Shown piece by piece: positions 7,998 through 16,467 of a stretch of DNA of 64,000 nt. The notes under the pieces are model-generated. The model did no database searches. It was not told the origin of the DNA and saw only the letters and a list, made by a program, of their open reading frames with translations. The stretch spans positions 434,001-498,000 of the forward strand of contig NZ_JANFLU010000001.1 of the NCBI RefSeq assembly GCF_024385525.1, written 5' to 3'. The stretch's first letter is position 1. Each line of letters opens with the position of its first letter. The translations under genes were made by a program, and so were the position numbers. This DNA comes from Arthrobacter sp. zg-Y238 (GTDB lineage Bacteria > Actinomycetota > Actinomycetes > Actinomycetales > Micrococcaceae).

Positions 7998-8525
7998 ATG
8001 GATCTAATCATCGCCGTGGTCTGCCTCGCGGGCATCATAGCTATTAATTGGTGGGTCCAAAAGTACCCTAACCGGTCCAAGGAATACCCGGAACGAATCC
8101 GAATGACGAAACTGATAATGATTGTCGGTTGGCTTTCCATCGGTATCGGAGTCCTAGTGGGTCTGGTGGGGTTTACCACGGACACCGACCCCCTCCCACC
8201 CCGCATTGCCGGCGCCGGCATGCTTCTGATCGGGCTGATACTCCTGGGCATGTATCGCAACTTCTACATTGTGCCGGGCGAATCTGAGATTGCTTTCCGC
8301 ACTATGTTGGGCAGGGAGCATGTCCTTCCCTACAGTGACATTGCGAGTTATCAGATGTCGCAAGTGAATCGGCGGACGTACGTGACGGTTAAGTCGATTC
8401 ACGGCGTCAAGCTTGGCCTGGACATCGCTATCTACAATGTGAGCCCCCTGCTGCGGGCCATCGAGCACCACGAGGCAACCGGGCGCTGGCCCGTCCGGGG
8501 TGAACTGCCCCTGCAGAAGCAGTAA
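7998..8525 (+). CDS. Membrane protein with C-terminal PH-like domain
   Basis: A 175-residue protein. Hydrophobic segments lie at about residues 2-20, 38-60 and 70-88; then comes a soluble domain (FYIVPGESEIAFRTMLGREHVLPYSDIASYQM...KLGLDIAIYNVSPLLRAIEHHE) whose strand pattern resembles bacterial PH-like domains. Base composition is visibly more AT-rich than its neighbours, suggesting transfer. The 156-base gap before it holds no gene. I do not know its function. Confidence 0.7.
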   Translation: MDLIIAVVCLAGIIAINWWVQKYPNRSKEYPERIRMTKLIMIVGWLSIGIGVLVGLVGFTTDTDPLPPRIAGAGMLLIGLILLGMYRNFYIVPGESEIAFRTMLGREHVLPYSDIASYQMSQVNRRTYVTVKSIHGVKLGLDIAIYNVSPLLRAIEHHEATGRWPVRGELPLQKQ

Positions 8526-8718
8526 TCAGGGGCTTTGCCCGGGTCCGGAGACGCTCAATCAGGACTATGAGGGGGGGAGCGGACATGCTGGTCATCCTGC
8601 CACCGCGCGGCTCTTGCCCCGCACAGCGGGTGATGCGAACGTGGGGGAAAGTCCGTGAAGCTGTGCGGCTGCGGACTGCGCCGGCACTCCGATCCGGACC
8701 CCAGGTGTAAGGAATCCC

Positions 8719-9288
8719 ATGGAACCCGAGGAACTGCTCGTGGCGCTGAACGCAGGCGAAACAATTACCGCCGGGTCACCCCTGCATGAAGCCATGCACC
8801 ATGCCAGTCAGGCCGCCTTGCAGATCACCGGCGAGCTCAACGGCGGCTACCACGAACCGGCCCGGGTGCGGGAGCTGCTCTCCCGGTTGACCGGGAAACC
8901 GGTGGATGAATCCGTGGCCCTGTTTCCGCCGTTCTCCTCCGACTTCGGGAAGAACATCAGCCTGGGGAGACGGGTGTTCATCAACGCCGGCTGCCGGTTC
9001 CAAGACCAGGGCGGGATCCGCATCGGGGACGACTGCCTGATCGGCCACAACGTTGTCCTGGCCACGCTCAACCATGATCTGTCGCCGGCGCACCGGGCGG
9101 ACATGCATCCGGCGCCGGTCACGCTCGGCCGGAACGTCTGGCTCGGCTCCAACGTCACGGTCCTGCCGGGTGTGACCATCGGCGACGATTCCGTGGTGGC
9201 CGCCGGCGCCGTCGTCACCAAGGATGTTCCGGCACGGTCCCTCGCCGTCGGGTCGCCGGCACGGGTGATCCGCTCGCTCGCGGATTAG
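8719..9288 (+). CDS. Sugar O-acetyltransferase (maltose/galactoside acetyltransferase-like)
   Basis: A 189-residue left-handed beta-helix acetyltransferase. The N-terminal helical part is followed by hexapeptide repeats (NISLGRRVFINAGCRFQDQG, IRIGDDCLIGHNVVL). The catalytic-type His is in ATLNHDLSPAHR, and the C-terminal coil is VWLGSNVTVLPGVTIGDDSV with VVTKDVPARSLAVGSPARVI, the acetyl-CoA-binding signature of the LacA/Maa/NodL group. It is an acetyl-CoA-dependent trimer in known members. It is not in an obvious operon. Confidence 0.88.
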   Translation: MEPEELLVALNAGETITAGSPLHEAMHHASQAALQITGELNGGYHEPARVRELLSRLTGKPVDESVALFPPFSSDFGKNISLGRRVFINAGCRFQDQGGIRIGDDCLIGHNVVLATLNHDLSPAHRADMHPAPVTLGRNVWLGSNVTVLPGVTIGDDSVVAAGAVVTKDVPARSLAVGSPARVIRSLAD

Positions 9289-9404
9289 ACCGGCGGGCGG
9301 CAGGCGTGTGGCGTGCGCAGCTCTTTAATTGCGGCTGACGCCGGTGTTAGCTTGAGGCACGGATCGAATCGATGTGCGGGAGCCCGTACAGGAAGGAGAT
9401 CGCC

Positions 9405-10553
9405 ATGACCGAGCATCTCCACAAATTCGCGGATCTCTACCGCAAACAAGGACCCTGGTGTGCCGCCTATGTTGATGCAGGGGCCGGAACCGTGGAAGGT
9501 CGGGAAGCGGCCGAAGTCCGCCCGGGCGCTGTCCGGAGGGCGCTGGCGGAAAAGGGGGCTCCGCCGGCGGACCTTGAGGCCATGGAAGCCGCGGTGGCTC
9601 CTGCCTACGGCGTGCCCGCCCCGGTGTCGCGCTTCGTCCTCGTCAGGCAGGGGACGGAGGAACTGAACGAACTCCTGCCCGGCCCGCTGATGGGCCCGAA
9701 GCACCTTTCCGTGGGGCCCGTTCCGGACCTGCTGCCGCTGCTCAAGCACCGCCCGGAAGAATTCCCGTACATCGTTGCGGAAGTTTCGAGGGAAGGTGCC
9801 GAGATCCGGCTGGCATACGTGGGCCGCCCCGGTCCCGCCAGCGTCCAGGACGTTGAAGGCTCCAGCGAGGACATCCGTAAACTTTCCGTCGGCGACGGCT
9901 GGGCGCAGGACAAGCAGCAGCGCAGGACGGAAGGCATCTGGCGCCGGAACGCGGACGAGGTCGCGGGACAGATCGACAGCGTCGTGGACAGCAGCGGCGC
10001 CCGGCTGATCGTGCTCGCCGGTGATGTCCGTGCCCGCGGACTGGTGCAGGACCAGCTCGCCGAAGCGCACAGGAATCTGGTCCGCATGCTCGATTCGCAT
10101 ACCCGTACCGGCGGCGCCCATCATGAGGGTTTCGAGGACCGTGTCCAGGAACTGATTGCCCTGGAGTGGGCGGACGAGCAGGAACAGATCATGGACCGCC
10201 TCGCCCTGCAGCAAGGGCAGGCCAACCCCGAGTCGACCACCGGCATCGGTGCTGTTGTCCAGGCCCTTCAACAGGCGCAGGTGGACGTGTTGATCCTGAA
10301 TGACACTGCGCTCGCCGACCACCAGTTGCTGGCCCTCGCCGTCGAGCCGTGGGTGGCCACTGCGGAGGAACAAGCGCTGGGCTCAGACGTGCTGGGCAAG
10401 GTTTCCGCTCCCGTGGCCCTGCTGCGGGCGGCCGCCCTGACCGATGCGCGACTCCTTCTGGTGCCCGACGGCGTCCTGCCCGGCGGAGCCGGCGTCGCCG
10501 CGCTGCTACGCTGGCCCACCGGTCCGGAAGCACCCGGAAGGAACGCGGCCTAG
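9405..10553 (+). CDS. baeRF family 2 / Vms1-like release factor-fold protein (Rv2629-like)
   Basis: The start MTEHLHKFADLYRKQGPWCA is preceded by AGGAGAT. The 382-residue protein begins with the VSVYVDA-like strand (WCAAYVDAGAG). It continues with an eRF1 domain-2-like region (GSSEDIRKLSVGDGWAQDKQQRR) and a C-terminal L7Ae-like part (QVDVLILNDTALADHQLLAL, then DARLLLVPDGVLPGGAGVAALLRW). This is the arrangement of the bacterial archaeo-eukaryotic release-factor families, including mycobacterial Rv2629. Relatives are linked to peptidyl-tRNA hydrolysis and ribosome rescue, but the bacterial role is not settled. Confidence 0.75.
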   Translation: MTEHLHKFADLYRKQGPWCAAYVDAGAGTVEGREAAEVRPGAVRRALAEKGAPPADLEAMEAAVAPAYGVPAPVSRFVLVRQGTEELNELLPGPLMGPKHLSVGPVPDLLPLLKHRPEEFPYIVAEVSREGAEIRLAYVGRPGPASVQDVEGSSEDIRKLSVGDGWAQDKQQRRTEGIWRRNADEVAGQIDSVVDSSGARLIVLAGDVRARGLVQDQLAEAHRNLVRMLDSHTRTGGAHHEGFEDRVQELIALEWADEQEQIMDRLALQQGQANPESTTGIGAVVQALQQAQVDVLILNDTALADHQLLALAVEPWVATAEEQALGSDVLGKVSAPVALLRAAALTDARLLLVPDGVLPGGAGVAALLRWPTGPEAPGRNAA

Positions 10554-10566
10554 AGGCAGTCCCGGA

Positions 10567-11205
10567 TTAGCGCTGGCGGGTGGCCTGGACGACGACGTCG
10601 CGCAGGGTGACCTGGCTGCCGTCCGGCGCGGTCATGGAGCGCGGATGTTCCTCGGCGACGGTGATGCTCCACGTCGCCGGATCCAGGAGCGCTCGGATGG
10701 ATTCGGCAGTCACGATCGTGTCGGCGGGCGGGTGGTGCCCGTGCGCCGTCGTCGCCTCATCGTCGTGGGCGTGCCCGACAATCAGGAGGGTGCCGCCAGG
10801 AGCCACCCACTCCGCGACCCGGGTATAGAACGCCAGCTGCGGCATCGCCGGGTGGGCGTAGTTGGTGGTGACCAGGTCAAAGCGGCGTCCCGGTTCCCAA
10901 GAGACCAGGTCCGCCTCGATCCAGTCCACGCTGCCGGACAGCGTCTGCGCTTCGGCACGCCGGGACGCAGCGGCGAGGGCAGATGCGGATACGTCCGCAC
11001 CCACTACCGTCCAGCCGTGCGCGGCCAGTTCCAGGGCTTCCGCGCCCGTTCCGCAGCCGGCGTCGAGCGCGCTGCCTGCCGGGAGCTCCGCCGCGAGGCG
11101 TGCCACGTAAGGGTTCGCGGGCGGCTGGTGGCCCGCGGCCGGATCGGTGTCCGGGGCCTCGTGCCAGTGCTGCTCCCAGTAGTCCTTGTCGAAGCTGTGT
11201 GTCAT
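10567..11205 (-). CDS. Class I SAM-dependent methyltransferase
   Basis: A 212-residue protein starting MTHSFDKDYWEQHWHEA. It has the full class I methyltransferase order: motif I ALDAGCGTGAEALELA, the acidic end of beta-2 VVGADVSASAL, DWIEADLVSW, and motif IV FDLVTTNYAHP. GGTLLIVGH follows. The C-terminal part is RSMTAPDGSQVTLRDVVVQA, as in tellurite/thiopurine-type methyltransferases. The substrate is not evident. It converges on the baeRF gene with a 13-base gap. Confidence 0.85.
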   Translation of the reverse strand: MTHSFDKDYWEQHWHEAPDTDPAAGHQPPANPYVARLAAELPAGSALDAGCGTGAEALELAAHGWTVVGADVSASALAAASRRAEAQTLSGSVDWIEADLVSWEPGRRFDLVTTNYAHPAMPQLAFYTRVAEWVAPGGTLLIVGHAHDDEATTAHGHHPPADTIVTAESIRALLDPATWSITVAEEHPRSMTAPDGSQVTLRDVVVQATRQR

Positions 11206-11236
11206 TGTTCCAGCGTAGTCCCAGGCCGATCCGGAG

Positions 11237-11692
11237 CTAGCTGGAGGTGAGCTCCCCGGCCAGAAACCGGTTCCGTGACTCAATGAGCCTCCGGAGGTAG
11301 CGGGCCAGCACCAGTTTCTCGACCAGGCGCCCGACGATGCCGAACGGCACCTCGAACTCGATGCGGTCAACCATTGTGCTGCCCGCGGTGTCCTGATGGA
11401 ACTCATGGACGTGCCGGAACCGCCGGAACGGGCCCTTGACCTGTTCGTCGACGAAACGGTCCGGCGGTTCCATCTCGGTGATCCGGCTCGTCATCCGCAG
11501 CGGAACGCCGAAATGCCAGGCCCGCCAGGTGACGTCCTCACCCAGCGAGATGAGGCCGGACGTCACGCCGCAGACCGCCTCTTCACGGGACCGTGCCATG
11601 GAGTCCTTATGCGCATCAATGCTTCGGGCACGGTCAAACAGCTCCGATGCGGGCAGGGCTATCCGGGTGGTGCACTCGAAGTAGACGGTCAT
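11237..11692 (-). CDS. SRPBCC (START/Bet v 1-like) ligand-binding protein
   Basis: A 151-residue protein beginning MTVYFECTTRIALPASELFDRARSID, the typical first strand and helix of cell-division-inhibitor/cyclase-like SRPBCC proteins. GEDVTWRAWHFGVPLRMTSRITEMEPP and TMVDRIEFEVPFGIVGRLVEKLV follow, with the long C-terminal helix. Such proteins bind hydrophobic ligands in a cavity; no catalytic residues are diagnostic. It lies 31 bases upstream of the methyltransferase on the same strand and may be co-transcribed. Confidence 0.8.
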   Translation of the reverse strand: MTVYFECTTRIALPASELFDRARSIDAHKDSMARSREEAVCGVTSGLISLGEDVTWRAWHFGVPLRMTSRITEMEPPDRFVDEQVKGPFRRFRHVHEFHQDTAGSTMVDRIEFEVPFGIVGRLVEKLVLARYLRRLIESRNRFLAGELTSS

Positions 11693-11774
11693 GGTCAGAG
11701 TATGGCAGGGCGTTCTGCAGCCAGCGGCGCGCGGACTGATTAGGTTTTAGATAATGTCAGGGAAGGAGGCTGAA

Positions 11775-12260
11775 ATGAGAAACCATGCTGCAGGGAACGA
11801 CGATAAATCTCCCCGCCTAGAATCGGTCTGGCCGGGCGCTTTATTCATCATGCTCATTGGCATGTTCATTGCCATCACTGCGTTCATCCCCTACAACATT
11901 GACCGGCGCCTAATGAATAACGGGACTAGCGCCGAAGGCACGGTCATTGACTTTGACGAACAATCGTCAAGAGGGTCAACGACAAAGGTTACAACTGTTT
12001 CCTTTACCGATTCAGACGGGGGTACACATACCATCGAGGAAAGAGCAGGGGTTCGCACCGCGACTCCTGACATAGGTTCCAAGCACACGGTGTATTACAA
12101 CCCGGACCGTCCTGATAAAGCGGTGGTGGAAGGATGGGAAAAGAGTGCCGGTTCCGGCTTTGGCGCCGGGGGCTTTTTCATTATGTTCGGTGTCTCCCTA
12201 GTGGTTATGGAAAAGTTCTCCTCGAAACGCGCTAAGGGAGCCGGCAGCCCCGTGAAGTAG
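11775..12260 (+). CDS. DUF3592-type membrane protein
   Basis: The ATG at 11775 follows AAGGAGG by 6 bases and is preferred to the ATG at 11754. The 161-residue protein has one N-terminal membrane segment (about residues 22-42), an extracytoplasmic beta domain with the DUF3592-type pattern (SAEGTVIDFDEQ ... VSFTDSDGGTHTIE ... GSKHTVYYNPDRPDKAVVE), and a second membrane segment near the end. AT-richer codon use than its neighbours resembles the gene at 7998. Function unknown. Confidence 0.75.
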   Translation: MRNHAAGNDDKSPRLESVWPGALFIMLIGMFIAITAFIPYNIDRRLMNNGTSAEGTVIDFDEQSSRGSTTKVTTVSFTDSDGGTHTIEERAGVRTATPDIGSKHTVYYNPDRPDKAVVEGWEKSAGSGFGAGGFFIMFGVSLVVMEKFSSKRAKGAGSPVK

Positions 12261-12298
12261 CACCGGCAACTGCCCGGTCGCCAGGCATCCCGGGAAGG

Positions 12299-12991
12299 TC
12301 AATATGTCCCGGGAGATGGTCCCACCGGTCCCGAAGCTCCCGGGCAGGCCGGGGGATTGCGATCTTTCCGCCGCGCGCAGATGGATGCCAGGTTTATCGA
12401 GACCGGCATCATGACGACTGTCCGCGAGGTCCTGGGCCGACGCGTCCTTCGCCGGGAAATCAGACGCACTTGAGCCGGAGCTGCGGGCCCGGCCGGAACC
12501 TCGGCGCGGATCTCGTCGTCGACGTTCACCCGCCCGCGGCTCAGCACGATGCCCATGAGTCCCGTCTTCCGCACGACTTTTCCGGCGCTGTTGAGGGGCA
12601 GCACTGTTTTGAGCAGCCCGGCCTGGAAGCGGTCAATCTGCCGGCAGGGGTTCCGCAGCCCGGTCACCTGGACGACGGCGTCGGGCCCGATCCGCAGGAG
12701 TGTTCCCTCGGGCAGGTTCAGGAGGTCGATGCCGCGGGTGGTGATGTTTTCGCCGAGGTCGCCGGGACCCACCTCGAAGCCGTCCTGCGCCAGTTCCTCG
12801 AATAGCTCCGCGTGGATCAGGTGCACCTGCCGCAGGTTGGGCTGTCTCGGGTGGGACCGCTTTCTGAACACATGCTGCACGGTGGTGCCGGAATGCGCGT
12901 CTTCGTCGACGCCCAGCCCTTCCACGAGCAGAACCGATTCCACCAGGTCCTTGCTGAAGTTGTGCCTGCTGCTTTGACTCGGCAGGCGCAA
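12299..12991 (-). CDS. MOSC domain protein, copy 1 (damaged duplicate of the gene at 23476)
   Basis: The MOSC core is almost identical to that of the gene at 23476-24039 (shared LVEGLGVD.DAHSGTTVQH, GDLGENITTRGIDLL, GLRNPCRQIDRFQ with the conserved Cys). DNA similarity runs from about 12460 to 12985 and then stops. An extra G near 12485 shifts the frame, so the expected ...KCV stop at 12460 is missed and an unrelated Arg/Pro-rich tail is added. The N-terminal extension of copy 2 is also missing, leaving only a TTG start. MOSC proteins handle the molybdenum cofactor or activated sulfur; this copy may be a pseudogene. Confidence 0.65.
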   Translation of the reverse strand: MRLPSQSSRHNFSKDLVESVLLVEGLGVDEDAHSGTTVQHVFRKRSHPRQPNLRQVHLIHAELFEELAQDGFEVGPGDLGENITTRGIDLLNLPEGTLLRIGPDAVVQVTGLRNPCRQIDRFQAGLLKTVLPLNSAGKVVRKTGLMGIVLSRGRVNVDDEIRAEVPAGPAAPAQVRLISRRRTRRPRTSRTVVMMPVSINLASICARRKDRNPPACPGASGPVGPSPGTY

Positions 12992-13172
12992 CCGGCTTTT
13001 GGATGGCTGTGGCTTTAATCAGCTCAACGCCGGGGTGGTAGGCATCTCCTTCGCGCACCTCTGCCGCCAGCGTGGAGGGTTCGCAAACCCATAGTCGGTC
13101 AGCGTGCGCAGGAAAAGAGTCCCTGACGCAAATGGGAAATTTCTTAGAACCCGTATGGACATTCACATTTTG

Positions 13173-13210
13173 GCAACACACTGTTGCGAACACACTGTTG
13201 GGAACACACC
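13173..13210. promoter_or_regulatory. Overlapping palindromic/direct repeats upstream of the SpaB_C gene
   Basis: The unit AACACACTGTTG is repeated with a 15-base period: GCAACACACTGTTGC is a perfect 6-3-6 dyad, followed by GAACACACTGTTG and GGAACACACC. They lie 34-71 bases before the ATG at 13244, in promoter position, so an operator is likely. No regulator gene is adjacent. Confidence 0.5.
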
Positions 13211-13243
13211 TACCGAAGTCAAGACGATCATTTTGGGGATGAT

Positions 13244-14248
13244 ATGAGCCGCGTAATGCAATCGAACACTGGTCATCGAGAGGCAGCTACCCGTCCTGTG
13301 CAGCACGACAGCACGGCTGTGTGGTCCATGTTGACTGTAGAGCCGGAGCGCAGGGATGCGGGTGATGAAATAGTCCGCCGCATTGTTGCTCCGCTGATTT
13401 CCGGAACGAGGACCGGGGGAGAGCGCTGGTTTGGCTTTTCCCGCAGGCTGGAATCCGCCCATCCGGCCGTGCACCTGCATGTGCGTGCCGCCGACGACGT
13501 CGTTAAGCGGCTTTGGAAGTTTGTGTACGCGTTGGCAGACGAAAGCGCTGCCTCACTGGGTCCCGTGAAGATCTCCCGGTGGCCGGACATCACTTATCCA
13601 CCCCGATCAGGCGAACCAGCGCACGAAGTAATGGAAGCGGCATTTGCCCGGTTCGGTGGACCGAAGGGCTTGGAACTGGTTTCTGAGGTTGCCGACTTGT
13701 CCTCGGACCTGGCTTTGTGGGCAGTCAACCGCTTTCCCCGCCTCAACATGCGCTCGATGCTGGCCGCCCTGCTTCTCTTCGACACCGGCCACGCCATGAT
13801 GCGCGGACCGCGGTCGGCTGTGTGGCCCGACCGCAGAACCACTAGCTGGGACTACTACTGGAACGCTCATCTGCACGCCTGCACAGGTTCTTTTGGTTCG
13901 CACTCCGGGCAGGCACGCACGGCAATGATGGCCCAGATGGCACCCCGGGTTATGCCTGCGCATAGGGTGATGGCCGCCCTTGCCTCGGAGTCGGCAGTGG
14001 ATATCTGGCGGAAGCGCTGGGCAAGGGCCATCGATGAGTATTTGTACCGAGCAGACAAGCAACGCATCAGTCGCAGTGCGCAGCAGCTGGCTATGGGGGC
14101 TAGCGGGCTAGCACTCAACCGGCTGGGCTTTCCACCCCGGGAACAGGGGGCGCTTGGGATATACGCGCGTGCCTGGAGCAAGGATATTGAAGCGCAGTAT
14201 TCGGGTCAGGAGCGCTCGCCGCAGCCGTCGAAGCCGGGTAAGAAATGA
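13244..14248 (+). CDS. Stand-alone SpaB_C / thiopeptide-type bacteriocin biosynthesis protein
   Basis: The start MSRVMQSNTGHREAATRP follows TTGGGGATGAT. The 334-residue protein matches the lantibiotic-dehydratase C-terminal (SpaB_C) pattern. It opens with VWSMLTVEP...EIVRRIVAPLI, then ERWFGFSRR and PAVHLHVRA, where the family has WFFIRY and PHLRLRF. FARFGGPKGLELVSEVADLSS is the family's RYGG...E.F..DS segment. Late come AMGASGLALNRLGFPPRE and its NRLG motif. In RiPP pathways this domain performs glutamate elimination or cycloaddition on a precursor peptide. No precursor, LanB N-domain or transporter is visible nearby, so the substrate is unknown. Confidence 0.75.
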   Translation: MSRVMQSNTGHREAATRPVQHDSTAVWSMLTVEPERRDAGDEIVRRIVAPLISGTRTGGERWFGFSRRLESAHPAVHLHVRAADDVVKRLWKFVYALADESAASLGPVKISRWPDITYPPRSGEPAHEVMEAAFARFGGPKGLELVSEVADLSSDLALWAVNRFPRLNMRSMLAALLLFDTGHAMMRGPRSAVWPDRRTTSWDYYWNAHLHACTGSFGSHSGQARTAMMAQMAPRVMPAHRVMAALASESAVDIWRKRWARAIDEYLYRADKQRISRSAQQLAMGASGLALNRLGFPPREQGALGIYARAWSKDIEAQYSGQERSPQPSKPGKK

Positions 14249-14302
14249 CGGCGTAGGCGGCCCACGCCAGGGGCCACCGCTTATGTTCCGGACGACGTTT
14301 TC

Positions 14303-15064
14303 CTAGAACTGGATTCCCCGGGAGAGGCCACCGTCCGCGAGGACGTTCGCTCCGGTCATCCGGGAGGCGCACGGACTGGAGACGAAAACAACGACGTCGG
14401 CCACCTCCTGCGCGCTGCCCATCCGTCCGGTGGGATTCAGCGCCAGGGACGAGGCAAACATCTCCGGACTGTTCCGTTCCATGCTCTGCCAGACGCCGCC
14501 GTCGTGATAGGTGTTACCCGGCGACACCGTGTTGGCGCGGATCCCGGTTCCGGCCAGCTGGAAGGCCAGCCCGGCCATATAGGCGATCAGCGCGGACTTG
14601 ACCGTGCCGTACGGTCCGGACGCGAAATCAACCTCCCGGCCGGAGACGCTGGAAATGGCCACCAGCGACGGCGACTCGCTGCGCCCAACATGCGGGATCG
14701 CCGCCTGCATCAGGCGCACGGTTCCCATCAGGTCTACCCGCAGGCACGCCTCCCACGACTCGGCACTGTCATCGATGGCCAGGGCGCTGACGTTGCTGAC
14801 CACCGCGTCCAAACCACCGAAGCGCCCGGCGACGGCATCCACCCAGACGGCCACCGCGTCGCCGTCGCCCACGTCCAGAACGGTGCCTTCCACCTTCACG
14901 CCACTGCCGGCCAACGCCGTTTCGGTGGCACTGATTTCCGCCGCGTCCCGGGCGCAGAAGGCAACGTTGGCCCCCTCCGCGGCGAACGCTTCCACGATGG
15001 CCCGCCCGATTCCCCGGGTTCCGCCGGTGACCAGTGCCGTCTTGCCGTTCAACTGCAGATCCAT
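14303..15064 (-). CDS. Short-chain dehydrogenase/reductase
   Basis: A 253-residue classical SDR with cofactor motif TGGTRGIGRA (about residues 14-23), DVGDGDAV (adenine site), VVSNVSAL (NNAG equivalent), catalytic Ser in AISSVSG and Tyr-x3-Lys in YGTVK. The sequence SPGNTYHDGGVW follows, where most have PG.v.T. Asp-rather-than-Arg discrimination is unclear, so the NAD/NADP preference is not assigned. It is 27 bases downstream of the formamidase-like gene on the same strand, probably one transcript. Confidence 0.85.
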   Translation of the reverse strand: MDLQLNGKTALVTGGTRGIGRAIVEAFAAEGANVAFCARDAAEISATETALAGSGVKVEGTVLDVGDGDAVAVWVDAVAGRFGGLDAVVSNVSALAIDDSAESWEACLRVDLMGTVRLMQAAIPHVGRSESPSLVAISSVSGREVDFASGPYGTVKSALIAYMAGLAFQLAGTGIRANTVSPGNTYHDGGVWQSMERNSPEMFASSLALNPTGRMGSAQEVADVVVFVSSPCASRMTGANVLADGGLSRGIQF

Positions 15065-15091
15065 GGTTTCCTCCGGGGCAGGTTGTCGGGT

Positions 15092-16093
15092 TTAGAGAAG
15101 TTCTTCACTGCGCCGGCGCAGGTCGGCGTGCAGCCCGCCGTAGGCTGCGGCCTGCGGGAACAGGGACTTGCGTGCCTTGACCACCACGGAGTAGTTGGCG
15201 TCCACGGCGTTGGCGATCGGTGCCTGCGCTGTCTGGGTGAGCAATTGGTAGGCGTCCATCTGGTGCAGGCCGAACAGCTCGCCGAACCAGCGCACCATCT
15301 CCACCTGGCCGATGCGCCAGGAATCCTCCATGGGCCGGGACGAGCCGACCGCCATCCACTCGGCGTCGGTCTCCAGCCGAGGCCAGGTTGGGGCGCCGCC
15401 TTTGATCAGTTCCACCAGGATCGTGGAATGCATGGCCCCTTCGACGGCGGTGCCGCAGGCTTCACCTTCGCCCTGGCGGTAGTGCCCGTCGCCGATGGAG
15501 AACAGCGCGCCCGGCTGGTTCACCCCGAGGTACACGGTGGTTCCGGCCTTCACCTCGGGGGCGTCCATGTTTCCGCCGAAGCGTTCGGGGACCAGGGAGG
15601 AGCGGACCTCCCCGCCGGGAGGAGCCACCCCCACCGTTCCCAACATGGGTTCCAGCGGCAGAGCGACCTCAAAGTCCCCGAACCGGGCGGAGAAACCGAC
15701 GGTGGAGCGGGCCGAGTCCACGTGGTAAATCCAGGTGGTGTCCGGCAACGGATCCTGCAGGAACGCGGTGCGGTCGGTGCTGGTGAGCCCGCCGAAGAAC
15801 GGGATGGTGGCGGAGGCGCCGTAGCTCCGCGCCGGGGTCAGTTCCACGATGTGCAGGGCGAGCGTGTCGCCGGGTTCGGCGCCTTCAACGTAGAACGGTC
15901 CGGTCTGCGGGTTCACGAAGTTGAGGTCGACCTTCTCACTGGAGAGGTCCTCGACCGTGGTCAGCGCGTTGTTGAACGCGTCCTCTGACCAGAGCTTCAA
16001 GGCGGTTCCTGGTCGAACCTTCATCACGGGCTCGGCCCCGCCGAAGGTATAGACCAGCTGGTCCGGACGCGGGCGGTACTCAAGGATTTCCAT
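15092..16093 (-). CDS. Acetamidase/formamidase family protein
   Basis: A 333-residue protein of the FmdA/AmdA family, beta-rich with the diagnostic segments VRPGTALKLWSEDAFNN, GPFYVEGAEPGDTLALHIVE, NMDAPEVKAGTTVYLGVNQPGALFSIGDGHYRQGEGEACGTAVE (residues split here across the active site) and HQMDAYQLL near the end. Known members hydrolyse formamide or acetamide to ammonia and a carboxylate in the cytoplasm. Co-orientation with the SDR suggests a shared transcript. The sequence points to the family but not to the exact substrate. Confidence 0.85.
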   Translation of the reverse strand: MEILEYRPRPDQLVYTFGGAEPVMKVRPGTALKLWSEDAFNNALTTVEDLSSEKVDLNFVNPQTGPFYVEGAEPGDTLALHIVELTPARSYGASATIPFFGGLTSTDRTAFLQDPLPDTTWIYHVDSARSTVGFSARFGDFEVALPLEPMLGTVGVAPPGGEVRSSLVPERFGGNMDAPEVKAGTTVYLGVNQPGALFSIGDGHYRQGEGEACGTAVEGAMHSTILVELIKGGAPTWPRLETDAEWMAVGSSRPMEDSWRIGQVEMVRWFGELFGLHQMDAYQLLTQTAQAPIANAVDANYSVVVKARKSLFPQAAAYGGLHADLRRRSEELL

Positions 16094-16467
16094 GGGGCCG
16101 GATGCTATCGAAGGTTTCCGGTTCTGGATATAGGCGGCGGGGGCCGGGCGAGAATGACGGCCTGCTAAGGCTCTTCACTGATTTCCGTCGGGATGACTTA
16201 AGGAATGAAGCTCGGCATTTCCCTGATTCAGCGTTGCTGACCTCGATATGACATTCCAGTCACCGCACTTTCTTTCGGTGCGGAAAGTTTCAGGGTTTCC
16301 GCCGCCGAATATGCGTCCGACAGACGAATTTCGCCTAACCGGAACCGCATGGCAGGATTCCCTTCGATAAGCAGAAACTTCATCCTGGAGAACACCCCGG
16401 GTTCTGGAGTGTTGACATCTTGGACTACTGAAGAACGACCCTGATCACAGAAAAGGCATACCTTTTA
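16094..16467. other. Intergenic region of 374 bases with promoter-like signals
   Basis: No gene is supported. A hairpin CCGCAC/GTGCGG lies around 16264-16284. TTGACA at 16414-16419 could be a -35 box for the TM2 gene, but I find no good -10 at the right spacing. Immediately before the ATG at 16468 is the perfect 6-bp inverted repeat AAAAGGCATACCTTTT (16451-16466), which includes the only Shine-Dalgarno-like bases and could mask them. Confidence 0.4.

Noticed and set aside
8567-8710. 47-codon ORF (MRGGADMLVILPPRG...) between the PH-like membrane gene and the acetyltransferase
   Set aside because: No usable ribosome site, Arg-rich low-complexity composition and no recognisable family; likely chance in high-GC DNA.
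12633-13193. 186-codon minus-strand ORF (MFATVCCQNVNVHTG...) overlapping MOSC copy 1
   Set aside because: Most of it is the MOSC gene in another frame; the upstream part was considered as a RiPP precursor for the SpaB_C protein but has no leader/core pattern and runs into the MOSC shadow.
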